From Streptococcus oralis (GTDB lineage Bacteria > Bacillota > Bacilli > Lactobacillales > Streptococcaceae), in NCBI RefSeq assembly GCF_004127215.1, contig NZ_QEWJ01000003.1, forward strand, positions 93,196-157,195: DNA of 64,000 nt, in the 5' to 3' direction. The position numbers and the translations under genes were made by a program. Of this stretch, positions 48,245 to 57,361 are shown piece after piece. Every line of letters begins with the position of its first letter. The first letter of the stretch is position 1. Below the pieces are notes generated by a model. That model saw nothing but the letters and a program-made list of their open reading frames with translations. It did not search any database and was not told the DNA's origin.

Positions 48245-48601
48245 CTATCTCAAACCTAAGTCCTCATAGCTTTTTCTATAGCCGATTTGTATAACAGCAC
48301 CATTCTCCACCAAAATTGGACGTTTTAACAACATGCCATCACTAGCCAGAAGCTTAGCTGCTTCTTGTTTTGACAAGCTTCCCACCTTATCTTTCAAGCC
48401 CAGTTCACGGTATCTAATCCCGCTGGTATTGAAAAATTGTTTCACTTCAAAACCAGAAGTTTCCAACCAATTCAAAATCACTTCTTCACTTGGTGTTTCT
48501 TCTACAATATGGACGTCTTGGTAGTCAAGTCCGAGTTGGTCTAGTTCATTTTTTGCTTTCTTACAAGTTGAACACTTTGGGTATTCGATAAATTCTAACA
48601 T
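48245..48601 (-). CDS. ArsC/Spx-family thioredoxin-fold protein
   Basis: 118 residues with 'YPKCSTCKKAKNEL' (CxxC at positions 10-13) and 'LKRPILV' plus a late 'IGYRKSYEDLG', the ArsC-like/YffB pattern. Such proteins are either glutathione- or thioredoxin-linked reductases or Spx-like regulators. It lacks clear Spx RNA-polymerase-binding features, so a reductase-like role is more likely. Confidence 0.8.
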   Translation of the reverse strand: MLEFIEYPKCSTCKKAKNELDQLGLDYQDVHIVEETPSEEVILNWLETSGFEVKQFFNTSGIRYRELGLKDKVGSLSKQEAAKLLASDGMLLKRPILVENGAVIQIGYRKSYEDLGLR

Positions 48602-48613
48602 CTTCTTTTCTTT

Positions 48614-49129
48614 CTATTCTTTATTTTCTTGAAATGCTACACCTTCATGTTGCAAGAGCCAGGCTTTCTTTTCGACTCCCGAAGCATAGCCTGTCAGACG
48701 ATTGCCTGACCCTAGCACACGGTGACAAGGAACGAGGATGGACCAAGGATTACGTCCCACGGCTCCACCAATCGCTTGGGCAGAGGGCACCTGCAAGTCT
48801 TGAGCAATTTGACCGTAAGTCACTGTTTGCCCATAAGGAATGCTCTGTAAGTAGGTCCACACTCGCTTTTCAAAATCCGTCCCAATGGAAGCCAAGGGCA
48901 AGAGAGATAAGTCTTGATCCTCCCCATCGAAATAAGCATCTAAATAGGAAATAACTTTGTCGAGGACAGGATGTTCCTTAACGATTTCTATCCCATCTGT
49001 ATCGATACCTCTCTCAAAATGCTTCTGGTCCTGCACCCAAATTCCATACAGATATTGCTCGTCAGCAACCAAGGACAAGGTTCCAATTGGCGACGAGTAG
49101 AGCATTTTTACGTACTTTTTTTGCTTCAT
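48614..49129 (-). CDS. ogt: Methylated-DNA--protein-cysteine methyltransferase
   Basis: 171 residues with the active-site 'PWSILVPCHRVLGSGNRLTGYASG' region (Cys in PCHRV) and the DNA-binding helix 'PSAQAIGGAVGRNP'. It removes O6-alkyl groups from guanine by transfer to its own cysteine. The start overlaps the upstream GNAT stop as ATGA. Confidence 0.93.
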   Translation of the reverse strand: MKQKKYVKMLYSSPIGTLSLVADEQYLYGIWVQDQKHFERGIDTDGIEIVKEHPVLDKVISYLDAYFDGEDQDLSLLPLASIGTDFEKRVWTYLQSIPYGQTVTYGQIAQDLQVPSAQAIGGAVGRNPWSILVPCHRVLGSGNRLTGYASGVEKKAWLLQHEGVAFQENKE

Positions 49130-49620
49130 TTTTTTAATTTCTGATAGGCCAAGCGTTCCCCATCAACTGGAACTTTTCCGACCTGACTAAATCCAAGTTT
49201 TTCAAAGATATGCTGCATGACCTTGTTTTCTGCATGCGTATCTGAACGAAAATCTAGGTAATCAAATCCTTCAATCAAGCCCTCTAGGAAAGTCTGAGCA
49301 ACTCCCTTCCCTTGGACATCTGTTGCTACAGCGATACGGTGAAAGACCAGATATTCTGACTCTCTCCCTTGCCAATTCCCTTCATAAATGGCTTCATAGG
49401 CTTCCTCTGGGCTCTTGGTCACAGCAGCATAGGCTAGCAGTTCTCCCTCTTCCAAGGCCACATAGGCTTGACCAGAGATGATATCATCAATAATGATGTC
49501 GGCATTTGGATAGCCATTTTGCCACTGGTCACTACCAGACTTGGCTAAACACTTTTTGGCATCCTCCATCACCTGCATGATTGCATCTACTTCGTTTGGA
49601 AAAGCTAAGCGAATCTCCAT
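49126..49620 (-). CDS. GNAT family N-acetyltransferase
   Basis: 164 residues with the acetyl-CoA-binding pattern 'FHRIAVATDVQGKGVAQTFLEGL' and 'NKVMQHIFEKLGF'. The substrate is unknown. It is co-translated with ogt through a 4-base overlap. Confidence 0.85.
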   Translation of the reverse strand: MEIRLAFPNEVDAIMQVMEDAKKCLAKSGSDQWQNGYPNADIIIDDIISGQAYVALEEGELLAYAAVTKSPEEAYEAIYEGNWQGRESEYLVFHRIAVATDVQGKGVAQTFLEGLIEGFDYLDFRSDTHAENKVMQHIFEKLGFSQVGKVPVDGERLAYQKLKK

Positions 49621-49754
49621 CTTTTCCCCTCATTTCTAACTAGTTTCTCTCATCATAGCATAATTTAGGGCTTTCTACAAGCAGTTGGAACTTGACTTTT
49701 GTTTTTTATTATTTTATAATCTAGTTATAAAAACTAGATAAAAAGGAGTTGGAA

Positions 49755-50201
49755 ATGAATTCTATCTTTTCCTACCCAAAATGGGAAGACATTCCAAACA
49801 TTGACCTCTATCTGGATCAGGTTTTGCTTTATGTCAATCAAGTCTGCGCCCCCATTTCTCCAGATAAAGAAAAGGGCCTGACCGCATCCATGGTCAATAA
49901 CTATGTCAAACATGGTTACTTGACAAAGCCTGACAAGAAGAAATACCAACGCAAACAGATTGCCCGTTTGATTGCTATCACTACTCTCAAATCTGTCTTT
50001 TCGATCCAAGAAATCGCTCAGACACTTAATACTCTACAAACTCAAGCGAGCTCAGATCAGCTCTACGATGCTTTTGTGGATTACATGAACCAAGGAATCG
50101 ATCCAGAAAATCCAATTATCCAAACCAGCTGCCAAACGGTCAAACTCTATCATCAAACTCTAGACTTAATCCTTAGCAAAGAAGAGGAGGAAATCCAATG
50201 A
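49755..50201 (+). CDS. DUF1836 domain protein
   Basis: 148 residues from the ATG at 49755, six bases after GGAG; a TTG two codons earlier is an alternative. The body 'LTASMVNNYVKHGYL... YQRKQIARLIAITTLKSVFSI' has the DUF1836 helix-turn-helix-like pattern. It may bind DNA, but no target is known. Its stop overlaps the start of the hemolysin III gene by 4 bases. Confidence 0.8.
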   Translation: MNSIFSYPKWEDIPNIDLYLDQVLLYVNQVCAPISPDKEKGLTASMVNNYVKHGYLTKPDKKKYQRKQIARLIAITTLKSVFSIQEIAQTLNTLQTQASSDQLYDAFVDYMNQGIDPENPIIQTSCQTVKLYHQTLDLILSKEEEEIQ

Positions 50202-50845
50202 ATACCAGCTTAAAACTCAGTAAAAAACTCAGTTTTGGAGAAGAAATTGCCAATAGCGTAACCCATGCTGTGGGTGCCGTTATCATGCTCATCCTACTCC
50301 CCATTTCATCAACCTATAGTTACGAAGCACATGGGTTTTTATCATCTTTTGGTGTTTCTATCTTTGTTATCAGTCTATTTCTCATGTTTCTCTCGTCAAC
50401 CATTTACCACTCCATGGCCTATGGTTCGACCCACAAATACGTCTTACGAATCATCGACCATTCTATGATTTATGTGGCTATCGCAGGCTCTTATACGCCA
50501 GTCGTATTGACTTTGATGAATAACTGGTTTGGCTATCTGATTATTGCCATTCAGTGGGGAACAACCATTTTCGGCATCCTCTATAAAATCTTTGCTAAAA
50601 AGGTCAATGAGAAATTCAGCCTTGCCCTTTACCTGATTATGGGCTGGTTGGTTCTGGCTATCATTCCTGCCATTATCAGTCAAACAACACCTATCTTTTG
50701 GAGTCTCATGGTAACTGGCGGACTCTGTTATACAATTGGAGCTGGATTCTATGCCAAGAAAAAACCTTATTTCCACATGATTTGGCATCTCTTTATCCTA
50801 GCCGCATCTGCACTCCAATATATTGCTATTGTTTATTACATGTAA
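50198..50845 (+). CDS. Hemolysin III family (PAQR-like) membrane protein
   Basis: 215 residues with seven membrane segments and the conserved residues 'EEIANSVTHAVGA', 'SSTIYHSM', 'RIIDHSMIYVAIAGSYTP' and a late 'HMIWHLFILAAS'. The His and Asp residues form the metal site of PAQR/YqfA proteins. Role in membrane lipid or homeostasis is inferred from the family; haemolysis is not implied by the name. Confidence 0.88.
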   Translation: MNTSLKLSKKLSFGEEIANSVTHAVGAVIMLILLPISSTYSYEAHGFLSSFGVSIFVISLFLMFLSSTIYHSMAYGSTHKYVLRIIDHSMIYVAIAGSYTPVVLTLMNNWFGYLIIAIQWGTTIFGILYKIFAKKVNEKFSLALYLIMGWLVLAIIPAIISQTTPIFWSLMVTGGLCYTIGAGFYAKKKPYFHMIWHLFILAASALQYIAIVYYM

Positions 50846-50873
50846 AAAAGTTGAGAAAAGATTCTCAACTTTT
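50846..50873. terminator. Bidirectional terminator between the hemolysin III and pdxT genes
   Basis: A 12-bp perfect stem (AAAAGTTGAGAA) with a 4-nt loop; it overlaps the pdxT stop codon. Confidence 0.8.
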
Positions 50874-51446
50874 TTCTTTACACATATTGATAAAATACTG
50901 GTGCAAGCGAACATCATCTGTCAATTCTGGATGAAAAGAGGTCACCAACATATTTTTTTCTTGGGCTGCAACGATTTGGTCATCTACGGTTGCTAGTATT
51001 TCCGCATCTTCTCCAAGACTACTGATAATCGGTCCGCGAATAAAGATCATCGGAATCTTGCCAACTCCCTTACATTCTGCCTCTGTATAAAAACTTCCTA
51101 GTTGGCGTCCGTAGGCATTACGCTCAACCACTATATCCATGGTCGCTAGATGACTTTCTTCCTGAGAAGTGATTTCCTTAGCCAGCAAAATCAAGCCCGC
51201 ACAAGTACCAAAAACTGGAAGGCCAGATAAAATAGCTTCTCGGATGGGAAGCAACATCTGCTGATCACGCAAGAGTTTGCCCATGGTTGTGGATTCCCCA
51301 CCAGGCATTATCAAACCAGACAAGTCACTCTGATGCTGTTGAAAATCATCTAAATTTCTGATTTCGACACTTGTGACACCTAATTTATCTAGCACTTTTT
51401 CATGCTCTTCAAAGGCACCTTGCAAGGCTAATATTCCGATTTTCAT
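50865..51446 (-). CDS. pdxT: Pyridoxal 5'-phosphate synthase glutaminase subunit
   Basis: 193 residues: '[10 protein letters not shown]', '[16 protein letters not shown]', the nucleophile Cys in '[13 protein letters not shown]' and the late 'SFHPELTDD'. It releases ammonia from glutamine for PdxS. Its start directly follows the pdxS stop. Confidence 0.95.
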   Translation of the reverse strand: MKIGILALQGAFEEHEKVLDKLGVTSVEIRNLDDFQQHQSDLSGLIMPGGESTTMGKLLRDQQMLLPIREAILSGLPVFGTCAGLILLAKEITSQEESHLATMDIVVERNAYGRQLGSFYTEAECKGVGKIPMIFIRGPIISSLGEDAEILATVDDQIVAAQEKNMLVTSFHPELTDDVRLHQYFINMCKEKS

Positions 51447-52322
51447 CTATTTTCCTCGCTCAGCCATGAGAATTTGGATTTCATTCTCATTGATACCAAC
51501 CATGGCTTCCCCTAAGTCTTCAGAGATTTGAGCCAAAATTTGAGGATTTTGGTAGTTGGTTACGGCTTTGACAATGGCACTTGCCCGTTTAACAGGGTCG
51601 CCTGACTTGAAAATACCTGATCCAACAAAAACACCTTCTGCTCCCAGTTGCATCATTAAGGCCGCATCTGCTGGCGTTGCAACACCTCCAGCTGCAAAAT
51701 TTACAACTGGCAATTTTCCATGTTCATGGACGTACTGAACTAATTCAATAGGGACTTGCAAGTCCTTAGCAGCAACATAAAGTTCGTCCTCACGGAGATT
51801 TTGAATGCGGCGAATTTCCTGATTCATCATGCGCATATGACGAACGGCTTGGACAATATCTCCTGTCCCTGGTTCTCCTTTGGTACGAATCATAGAAGCA
51901 CCTTCAACGATACGACGCAAAGCTTCTCCCAAGTCCTTAGCCCCACATACAAAAGGTACTTGAAATTCTTTCTTGTCCACATGGAAACGGTCGTCAGCTG
52001 GAGAAAGCACTTCACTTTCATCGATATAGTCGATCTCAATGGCCTCTAAAATCTGAGCTTCTACAAAATGCCCGATTCTAACCTTGGCCATCACTGGAAT
52101 GCTCACCGCTTCTTGGATTTCCTTAATCATCTTTGGGTCACTCATACGGGAAACACCGCCAGCTGCACGAATATCAGCTGGAATCCGCTCTAAGGCCATA
52201 ACAGCAGCCGCGCCAGCAGCCTCTGCGATACGAGCCTGTTCAGGGTTCTGAACGTCCATGATAACCCCACCCTTGAGCATCTGCGCCAAGTTTTTATTTA
52301 GTTCATAACGATTTTCAGTCAT
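51447..52322 (-). CDS. pdxS: Pyridoxal 5'-phosphate synthase lyase subunit
   Basis: 291 residues from the ATG at 52322 ([24 protein letters not shown]), which has AGAGGA upstream. Lysines for the imine intermediates are in '[11 protein letters not shown]' and '[10 protein letters not shown]', and the phosphate site in '[30 protein letters not shown]'. With PdxT it makes vitamin B6 directly from ribose-5-phosphate and glyceraldehyde-3-phosphate. Confidence 0.96.
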   Translation of the reverse strand: MTENRYELNKNLAQMLKGGVIMDVQNPEQARIAEAAGAAAVMALERIPADIRAAGGVSRMSDPKMIKEIQEAVSIPVMAKVRIGHFVEAQILEAIEIDYIDESEVLSPADDRFHVDKKEFQVPFVCGAKDLGEALRRIVEGASMIRTKGEPGTGDIVQAVRHMRMMNQEIRRIQNLREDELYVAAKDLQVPIELVQYVHEHGKLPVVNFAAGGVATPADAALMMQLGAEGVFVGSGIFKSGDPVKRASAIVKAVTNYQNPQILAQISEDLGEAMVGINENEIQILMAERGK

Positions 52323-52426
52323 TTCTTTATCCTCTTCACTTGTATTGGTAGCTACCATTCCATTTTAAGCCAGAAAAGAATGAACCTCAAGATAAAAAAA
52401 TCATAATTGTATGGGTACAAAATGAT

Positions 52427-52463
52427 TAAAAAACTATCTGACCTTAACTTAAGGCCAGATAGC
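52427..52463 (-). terminator. nox terminator
   Basis: An imperfect stem (CTATCTGGCCTTAA with TTAAGGTCAGATAG) followed by TTTTTT on the minus strand, just after the nox stop. Confidence 0.8.
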
Positions 52464-52471
52464 TCATTTTT

Positions 52472-53851
52472 TTATTTTTCAGCTGTAAGTGCAGCCATTG
52501 TGATGTAGTTGTAAGGTTTGTTAAAGTGTGGCAAGAAGAATAGGTCTGTCAAGGCCAACTTGTCAATTGTCACATGTTCTTGGATAGCAAGTGAGAACAT
52601 GTGGATTCCCATACTGATAGCAGAATCACGTGATACCATTTGAGCACCAAGAATTTCACGGCCGTCTTTGTCAAAGACAATCTTGATAGCAACTTCGTGG
52701 TTGTCATGTTTGATAAATTCAGGTTTTTGAAGATCGTTAAAGCCAGTTTCAGTTGCGTTATAACCAGCAGCTTTTGCTTTCTCAAGAGTCAAACCAGTTG
52801 AAACCATGTGAAGACCATAGATAGAGATACCGTTTGATCCTTGTACACCGATTCCTTCCAATTCATGTCCACAAGCGTTGTAAGCACCAACGATACCAGT
52901 GCGTACAGCATTTGAAGCAAGCGCGATGTAGCTAGTGTCTTTACGAGCGTTGTCATAAACAGTTGCACAGTCACCAACAGCGTATACACCTGGAATAGAT
53001 GTTTCTTGTTTCTTATCTACAAGAAAGGCACCGTTGCGGAAGAGTTCAATCTTACCATCAGCAAGGGCCGTGTTCGGACGGAAACCAACTGCAAGAACCA
53101 CCATATCCACATCAAATGTTTCTTTGTCTGTTACCAGGCGTTCAACTTTGCCATCACCTTGGATAGCTTTTACTGTTTGACCAAGTGCCAAGCGGATGTT
53201 ATGTTCTTCCAAATTCTTCGCCATCATTTGAGTGAAGTCTTTATCGTAGTAGCCGTTCAACACAGTGTCTACGATATCTACTAGAACCACTTCTTTTCCA
53301 AGACGCTCGAAGGCTTCAGCAAGTTCAACACCGATGTAACCACCACCGACAACGGCAATGCGCTCAAGGTGCTTGCTCTTGTCTTCAAGTTTCTCAATAA
53401 CTTCTTCAGCGTTTTGGTACAACTTAACAAATTGAACATTTTCAAGTGTTGCTTTGAATTCGCGGTTACCCTTAACAATTTCAACACCTTCGATTGGAGG
53501 CAAGATTGGAGTTGAACCAGTCGCAAAGATTAATTTGTCGTAAGATTCTTTGTGTTCTTGACCTTCAACTTCTGCAGTCACAACTTTATTATCGTAGTCA
53601 ATTGAAAGAACTGGTGAGTTCATGTAAACTTTAGCACCTTTTGCTTCCAATTTTTCTTTATCAGAGTAGAAGAGACCTTCTGGGCCATCAATTTGTTCCC
53701 CGATCCAAAGCGCCATTCCACAACCAAGGAATGAAATATTTGAGTTTTGGTCAAATACAACGATTTCATTTTCATGTCCGAAGTTGTCCAACATAGTATT
53801 GATACATGCTGTACCAGCGTGGTTAGCACCAACTACAACGATTTTACTCAT
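52472..53851 (-). CDS. nox: NADH oxidase, water-forming
   Basis: 459 residues of the pyridine-nucleotide-disulphide family: FAD site '[16 protein letters not shown]', the single redox Cys44 in '[14 protein letters not shown]', NADH site '[20 protein letters not shown]' and '[11 protein letters not shown]'. Nox reduces O2 to water, restoring NAD+ and limiting oxygen stress. It is transcribed alone from a cre-containing promoter and diverges from the apbE operon. Confidence 0.95.
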   Translation of the reverse strand: MSKIVVVGANHAGTACINTMLDNFGHENEIVVFDQNSNISFLGCGMALWIGEQIDGPEGLFYSDKEKLEAKGAKVYMNSPVLSIDYDNKVVTAEVEGQEHKESYDKLIFATGSTPILPPIEGVEIVKGNREFKATLENVQFVKLYQNAEEVIEKLEDKSKHLERIAVVGGGYIGVELAEAFERLGKEVVLVDIVDTVLNGYYDKDFTQMMAKNLEEHNIRLALGQTVKAIQGDGKVERLVTDKETFDVDMVVLAVGFRPNTALADGKIELFRNGAFLVDKKQETSIPGVYAVGDCATVYDNARKDTSYIALASNAVRTGIVGAYNACGHELEGIGVQGSNGISIYGLHMVSTGLTLEKAKAAGYNATETGFNDLQKPEFIKHDNHEVAIKIVFDKDGREILGAQMVSRDSAISMGIHMFSLAIQEHVTIDKLALTDLFFLPHFNKPYNYITMAALTAEK

Positions 53852-53889
53852 AGAAAAATTCCTACCTTTAATTTATGATTTACCTTTCT

Positions 53890-53918
53890 AGTATAACATT
53901 TACTGTTAGCGTTTACAA
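53890..53918 (-). promoter_or_regulatory. nox promoter
   Basis: TTGTAA (53918-53913), 17-base spacer, TATACT (53895-53890). Confidence 0.78.
53904..53917. promoter_or_regulatory. cre-like operator overlapping the nox -35
   Basis: TGTAAACGCTAACA on the minus strand fits the CcpA consensus (TGNAARCGNWWWCA) at every position and spans the -35 box and first half of the spacer. Confidence 0.65.
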
Positions 53919-54040
53919 GGAATTTGCTTAGATTTCTCTTTTTTTCAGTAAAAAGATCCTTATTATATTAATTGTTTTGAGTTCCTATCCCATATTTTAT
54001 ATTTTTTAAGCATATTTCTTGACTTTTTGTCAAAAATTAT

Positions 54041-54069
54041 TTGTGAAAACGCTGACTTTATGTTATGCT
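54041..54069 (+). promoter_or_regulatory. Promoter of the apbE-flavin reductase operon with cre-like site
   Basis: TTGTGA (54041-54046), 17-base spacer, TATGCT (54064-54069). A degenerate cre-like sequence TGAAAACGCTGACT (54044-54057) overlaps the -35 in the same arrangement as at nox. The remainder of the 310-base gap to nox holds a short inverted repeat TTGAC-TTTTT-GTCAA near 54020 and AT-rich sequence. Confidence 0.6.
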
Positions 54070-54161
54070 AGAAACATGGAAAGAAAATGTAAGGGGTTAA
54101 ATCATCATAGAATTTAACATAACTTAGAAGATTTCCTATGAAGTAGAAAGGAGTTGGTAGC

Positions 54162-55091
54162 TTGCCTCTTCGTTCACGTTCTGAACGGCTAATGGGAACA
54201 ACTATCACCATTTCATTAGTAGATGAACAGGCCGATTGCCTGCTTCAAGGAGCCTTTGATTTGCTCAAAGAGCTCGAGTACCGCTTCAACGCCAATAGTC
54301 AAGAATCCGAACTGATGGAAATCAATCACCAGGCTGGAATTGCATCTGTAAAGGTTCATCCTGACCTATTTGAACTGATTGCTCTTGGACTAGAACACAG
54401 CCTAGCTCCATCTAGCCACCTCAATATCAGTATTGGCCCCTTGATTCAAACTTGGCGAATCGGCTTTTCAGATGCCCGACTCCCAGGGCTAAATGAAATC
54501 GAAGCTGTCTTGCCCCTAGTTGACCCGCATTTTATCAAGTTAGATCCCGCTAGCTCTACTATATTTTTAGAGAAAAAGGGAATGAAACTTGATTTAGGTT
54601 GCTTAGCTAAAGGCTATAGTGCAGATAAGGTTGCTCAGTATTTAAAAGCACACGGAGTCACTTCTGCCTTGATCAATCTCGGAGGAAATATCCTCACCAT
54701 CGGGAACAATCAAGCCAAAGAAGGGAAAGCCTGGCAAATCGGTATTCAAGATCCGCGAAATCCTCGTGGCAATCATCTCCTAACAATTCCTGCTTCTAAC
54801 AAATCCGTCGTCACTTCAGGTATCTATGAACGCCACCTGACAATAGACGGAAAAGACTATCACCATATTTTCGATAGTGAGACAGGATTCCCTGTCGAAA
54901 CAGAGCTCGCTAGCCTAACGATTATCTCAGATAAATCCGTCGATGGTGAGATTTGGACAACCCGCCTATTCGGAGAACGTAGCGCTTCTATTCTCTGGCA
55001 AGTCGAAAGTTTAGATGGTATCGAAGCCATCCTCATCGACAAAGAGGGACGCCTTGCTTGTTCTTCAGGCCTTCAAAATTGTATTATGTAA
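54162..55091 (+). CDS. apbE: ApbE-type FAD:protein FMN transferase, cytosolic
   Basis: 309 residues from a TTG at 54162, 8 bases after AAAGGAG; an ATG at 54192 is the alternative. Family motifs: 'MKLDLGCLAKGYSADKV', 'LINLGGNI', 'VTSGIYERHL', 'HHIFDSETGFP' and the metal-site region 'SVDGEIWTTRLFG'. ApbE splits FAD and links FMN covalently to a Ser/Thr in a D-x-x-[ST]-G-A-[ST] motif of a target protein. There is no signal peptide or lipobox, so this one works in the cytoplasm. It is the first gene of an operon with two flavin reductases; the third protein carries that very motif twice. Confidence 0.88.
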   Translation: MPLRSRSERLMGTTITISLVDEQADCLLQGAFDLLKELEYRFNANSQESELMEINHQAGIASVKVHPDLFELIALGLEHSLAPSSHLNISIGPLIQTWRIGFSDARLPGLNEIEAVLPLVDPHFIKLDPASSTIFLEKKGMKLDLGCLAKGYSADKVAQYLKAHGVTSALINLGGNILTIGNNQAKEGKAWQIGIQDPRNPRGNHLLTIPASNKSVVTSGIYERHLTIDGKDYHHIFDSETGFPVETELASLTIISDKSVDGEIWTTRLFGERSASILWQVESLDGIEAILIDKEGRLACSSGLQNCIM

Positions 55092-55109
55092 AAAGAGAAA
55101 GGAAATCTC

Positions 55110-55715
55110 ATGCTAAAACTTATTGCCATTGTTGGAACGAACTCTAAACGTTCTACAAATCGCCAATTGCTCCAATACATGCAAAAACACTTTGCTGATA
55201 AAGCTGAAATTGAACTCGTTGAAATCAAGGACATTCCTGTTTTCAACAAACCAGCAGATAAACTTCTTCCTGCTGAAATTCTTGAAATTGCTGCTAGAAT
55301 TGAAGCATCTGATGGTGTCATTATCGGTACTCCTGAGTACGACCACTCAATCCCTGCAGTTTTGATGAGCGCTCTTGCTTGGCTATCTTATGGTATCTAC
55401 CCACTTTTGAACAAACCAATCATGATCACTGGTGCTTCTTACGGTACACTTGGTTCATCTCGTGCCCAATTGCAACTTCGTCAAATCTTGAACGCTCCTG
55501 AAATCAAGGCAAATGTTCTTCCAGATGAATTCTTGCTCTCACACTCTCTCCAAGCATTTAACCCAAGTGGCGACTTGGTTGACCTTGATGTCATCAAGAA
55601 ATTGGATGCCATCTTTGATGACTTCCGTATCTTCGTGAAAATTACTGAAAAATTGCGCAATGCACAAGAATTGCTTCGCAAAGATGCCGAAGAATTTGAC
55701 TGGGAAAATTTGTAA
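55110..55715 (+). CDS. NAD(P)H-dependent FMN reductase-like flavoprotein
   Basis: 201 residues with a flavodoxin-like fold: 'LIAIVGTNSKRSTNRQLLQYM', 'DGVIIGTPEYDHSIPAVLMSALAWLSYG' (FMN site) and 'ITGASYGTLGSSRAQLQLRQIL'. Such proteins reduce FMN, quinones or azo compounds with NAD(P)H. It is a shorter paralogue of the next gene, 17 bases downstream. Confidence 0.88.
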   Translation: MLKLIAIVGTNSKRSTNRQLLQYMQKHFADKAEIELVEIKDIPVFNKPADKLLPAEILEIAARIEASDGVIIGTPEYDHSIPAVLMSALAWLSYGIYPLLNKPIMITGASYGTLGSSRAQLQLRQILNAPEIKANVLPDEFLLSHSLQAFNPSGDLVDLDVIKKLDAIFDDFRIFVKITEKLRNAQELLRKDAEEFDWENL

Positions 55716-55732
55716 GATAGGAGACCGAAAGA

Positions 55733-56977
55733 ATGAAATTTGTTGGACTTGTTGGATCAAACTACGATCAATCATATAACCGCAAACTCTTAGAATTTAT
55801 TCGTCGCAATTTCAAATTCAAATTTGAATTAGAAGTTCTTGAAATCGACGAAGTTCCAATGTTTAACCAAGACGAAAAATGGGACGAAAGTTTCCAATTG
55901 CGATTCTTGTACAACAAGATTACACGTGCTGATGGTGTCATTATCGCAACTCCTGAGCACAATCACACTATCTCAGCTTCACTCAAATCTGTACTTGAAT
56001 GGCTTTCATACGAAGTTCATCCATTTGAAAACAAACCTGTTATGATTGTGGGTGCATCATACTATGACCAAGGAACATCACGTGCCCAAGTTCATCTTCG
56101 TAAGATTCTTGACGCTCCAGGTGTCAATGCCTACACGCTTCCAGGTAACGAATTCCTTCTTGGTAAAGCCAAGGAAGCTTTTGATAACAATGGAAACATC
56201 ACCAACGAAGGAACTGTTAAATTCCTTGAAACTTGCTTAGATAACTTTGTTAAATACGTAGGAGTCGTTTCGAAATTGAAAAAACCAAAACCAATCGAAC
56301 CAGAAGACTTGGATTGTGGAAGACCAATTGCTACAACCATTACAGAAGTTGACCCTGACGATCCAGAATGGGTAGAAAAAGTTGCAGCAATCACTGGCGC
56401 AGTTTCTGGTGATACTTATGTCAAACTCGACCATGGTATCTTAACTGTTAACCAGATTGATATGTTCTTGAAAGCTATGCCATTTGAATTGACATACGCT
56501 GACGATAATAACCAATTCCTCTACTACAACAACGCTCACCAAGATCCAGACACCATGTTTGCCAAACGTGTACCACCTCAATCAGGTAACCGTATGTCAA
56601 CTGTGCATGGTTCTCTTCCACCAGCACGCATGAAGAATGTAGAGTGGGTTATCGGAACACTTCGCAACGGAAACCAAGAATACGTCCGTACAATCGTTCC
56701 AGGATCTCCTGCAGGTGTTATCAACACTCACAACTACCAAGCCATGTACTATCCTGACGGATCATACGCTGGTATCAATGAAATCGTCTTTAACTTCCAA
56801 CCATGGCTTGACTGGTACCTAAAAGAAACTGGTCAACGTTTGGTAGGTGGTAGCGGACCATTTGCTCCTGCTGCTGGAGGACATGGAGACGCTGATGCTA
56901 CTTCTGGCGCTTCTGATTCAGGTGACGCCGGAGGCCACGGTGGTGGCGCAGACGCTACTTCTGGCGCAAGTAACTAA
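55733..56977 (+). CDS. FMN reductase-PAS fusion with two flavinylation motifs in its tail
   Basis: 414 residues. Residues 1-180 are a flavodoxin-like NAD(P)H-dependent FMN reductase ('GVIIATPEHNHTISASLKSVLEWLSYE', 'VGASYYDQGTSRAQVHLRKIL'). Residues about 225-345 look like a PAS domain ('MPFELTYADDNNQFLYYNN', 'VEWVIGTLRNGNQEYVRTIVPG'). The last 35 residues are Gly/Ala/Asp/His-rich and contain DATSGAS twice (388-394 and 407-413), each matching the ApbE target motif. I infer that the neighbouring ApbE attaches up to two FMN groups to this tail, giving a soluble protein able to pass electrons from NAD(P)H through several flavins, perhaps to oxygen or quinones. The electron acceptor is unknown. 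Confidence 0.8.
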   Translation: MKFVGLVGSNYDQSYNRKLLEFIRRNFKFKFELEVLEIDEVPMFNQDEKWDESFQLRFLYNKITRADGVIIATPEHNHTISASLKSVLEWLSYEVHPFENKPVMIVGASYYDQGTSRAQVHLRKILDAPGVNAYTLPGNEFLLGKAKEAFDNNGNITNEGTVKFLETCLDNFVKYVGVVSKLKKPKPIEPEDLDCGRPIATTITEVDPDDPEWVEKVAAITGAVSGDTYVKLDHGILTVNQIDMFLKAMPFELTYADDNNQFLYYNNAHQDPDTMFAKRVPPQSGNRMSTVHGSLPPARMKNVEWVIGTLRNGNQEYVRTIVPGSPAGVINTHNYQAMYYPDGSYAGINEIVFNFQPWLDWYLKETGQRLVGGSGPFAPAAGGHGDADATSGASDSGDAGGHGGGADATSGASN

Positions 56978-56984
56978 GAAACCA

Positions 56985-57013
56985 AAAAGGAGCCACTTGG
57001 CTCCTTCTTTTTT
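56985..57013 (+). terminator. Terminator of the apbE operon
   Basis: AAGGAGCC-ACTT-GGCTCCTT followed by CTTTTTT, 10 bases after the stop. Confidence 0.88.
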
Positions 57014-57022
57014 GTTATTACT

Positions 57023-57056
57023 AAAAAAGGGTTTTGTAGATGATCTACAAAACCCT
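57023..57056 (-). terminator. glyS/DUF896 operon terminator
   Basis: A 13-bp perfect stem (AGGGTTTTGTAGA) with a 3-nt loop, followed on the minus strand by TTTTT. Confidence 0.85.
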
Positions 57057-57062
57057 AGAATT

Positions 57063-57320
57063 TTATGAATTTGGATCATCAAGACTACGGCCGTGCAAAC
57101 CTTTTTCACGTTGTACTTGACGTAGTTTTTCTGGTGTGACGTCGTTGCCTTCTTCGTCCACGATTTTAATTCCTTCAATGTGGTGACGAACAGAACGACG
57201 ATAGCCTTCGATGTATTCCTCACGAAGTTTAGCTTGTTCCACTTTTTCAGCAGAGGTTAAACCTTCTGTTTTTTTCTTTTTGGCAAGCTCGTTGATACGA
57301 GCGATTTTTTTCGGATCCAT
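57063..57320 (-). CDS. DUF896 family (UPF0291) protein
   Basis: 85 residues, start [22 protein letters not shown], then '[24 protein letters not shown]', the conserved helical hairpin of DUF896 (YnzC-like). In Bacillus YnzC is linked to the SOS response; function here is unknown. It follows glyS by 41 bases and probably shares its transcript. Confidence 0.85.
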   Translation of the reverse strand: MDPKKIARINELAKKKKTEGLTSAEKVEQAKLREEYIEGYRRSVRHHIEGIKIVDEEGNDVTPEKLRQVQREKGLHGRSLDDPNS

Positions 57321-57361
57321 TTTTTCTCCTTTGTGATAAGATACAGTTCGTTTGACTGAGT

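Noticed and set aside
50198-50845. Haemolysin toxin
   Set aside because: The family name is historical; the protein is a PAQR-like seven-segment membrane protein with a metal site.
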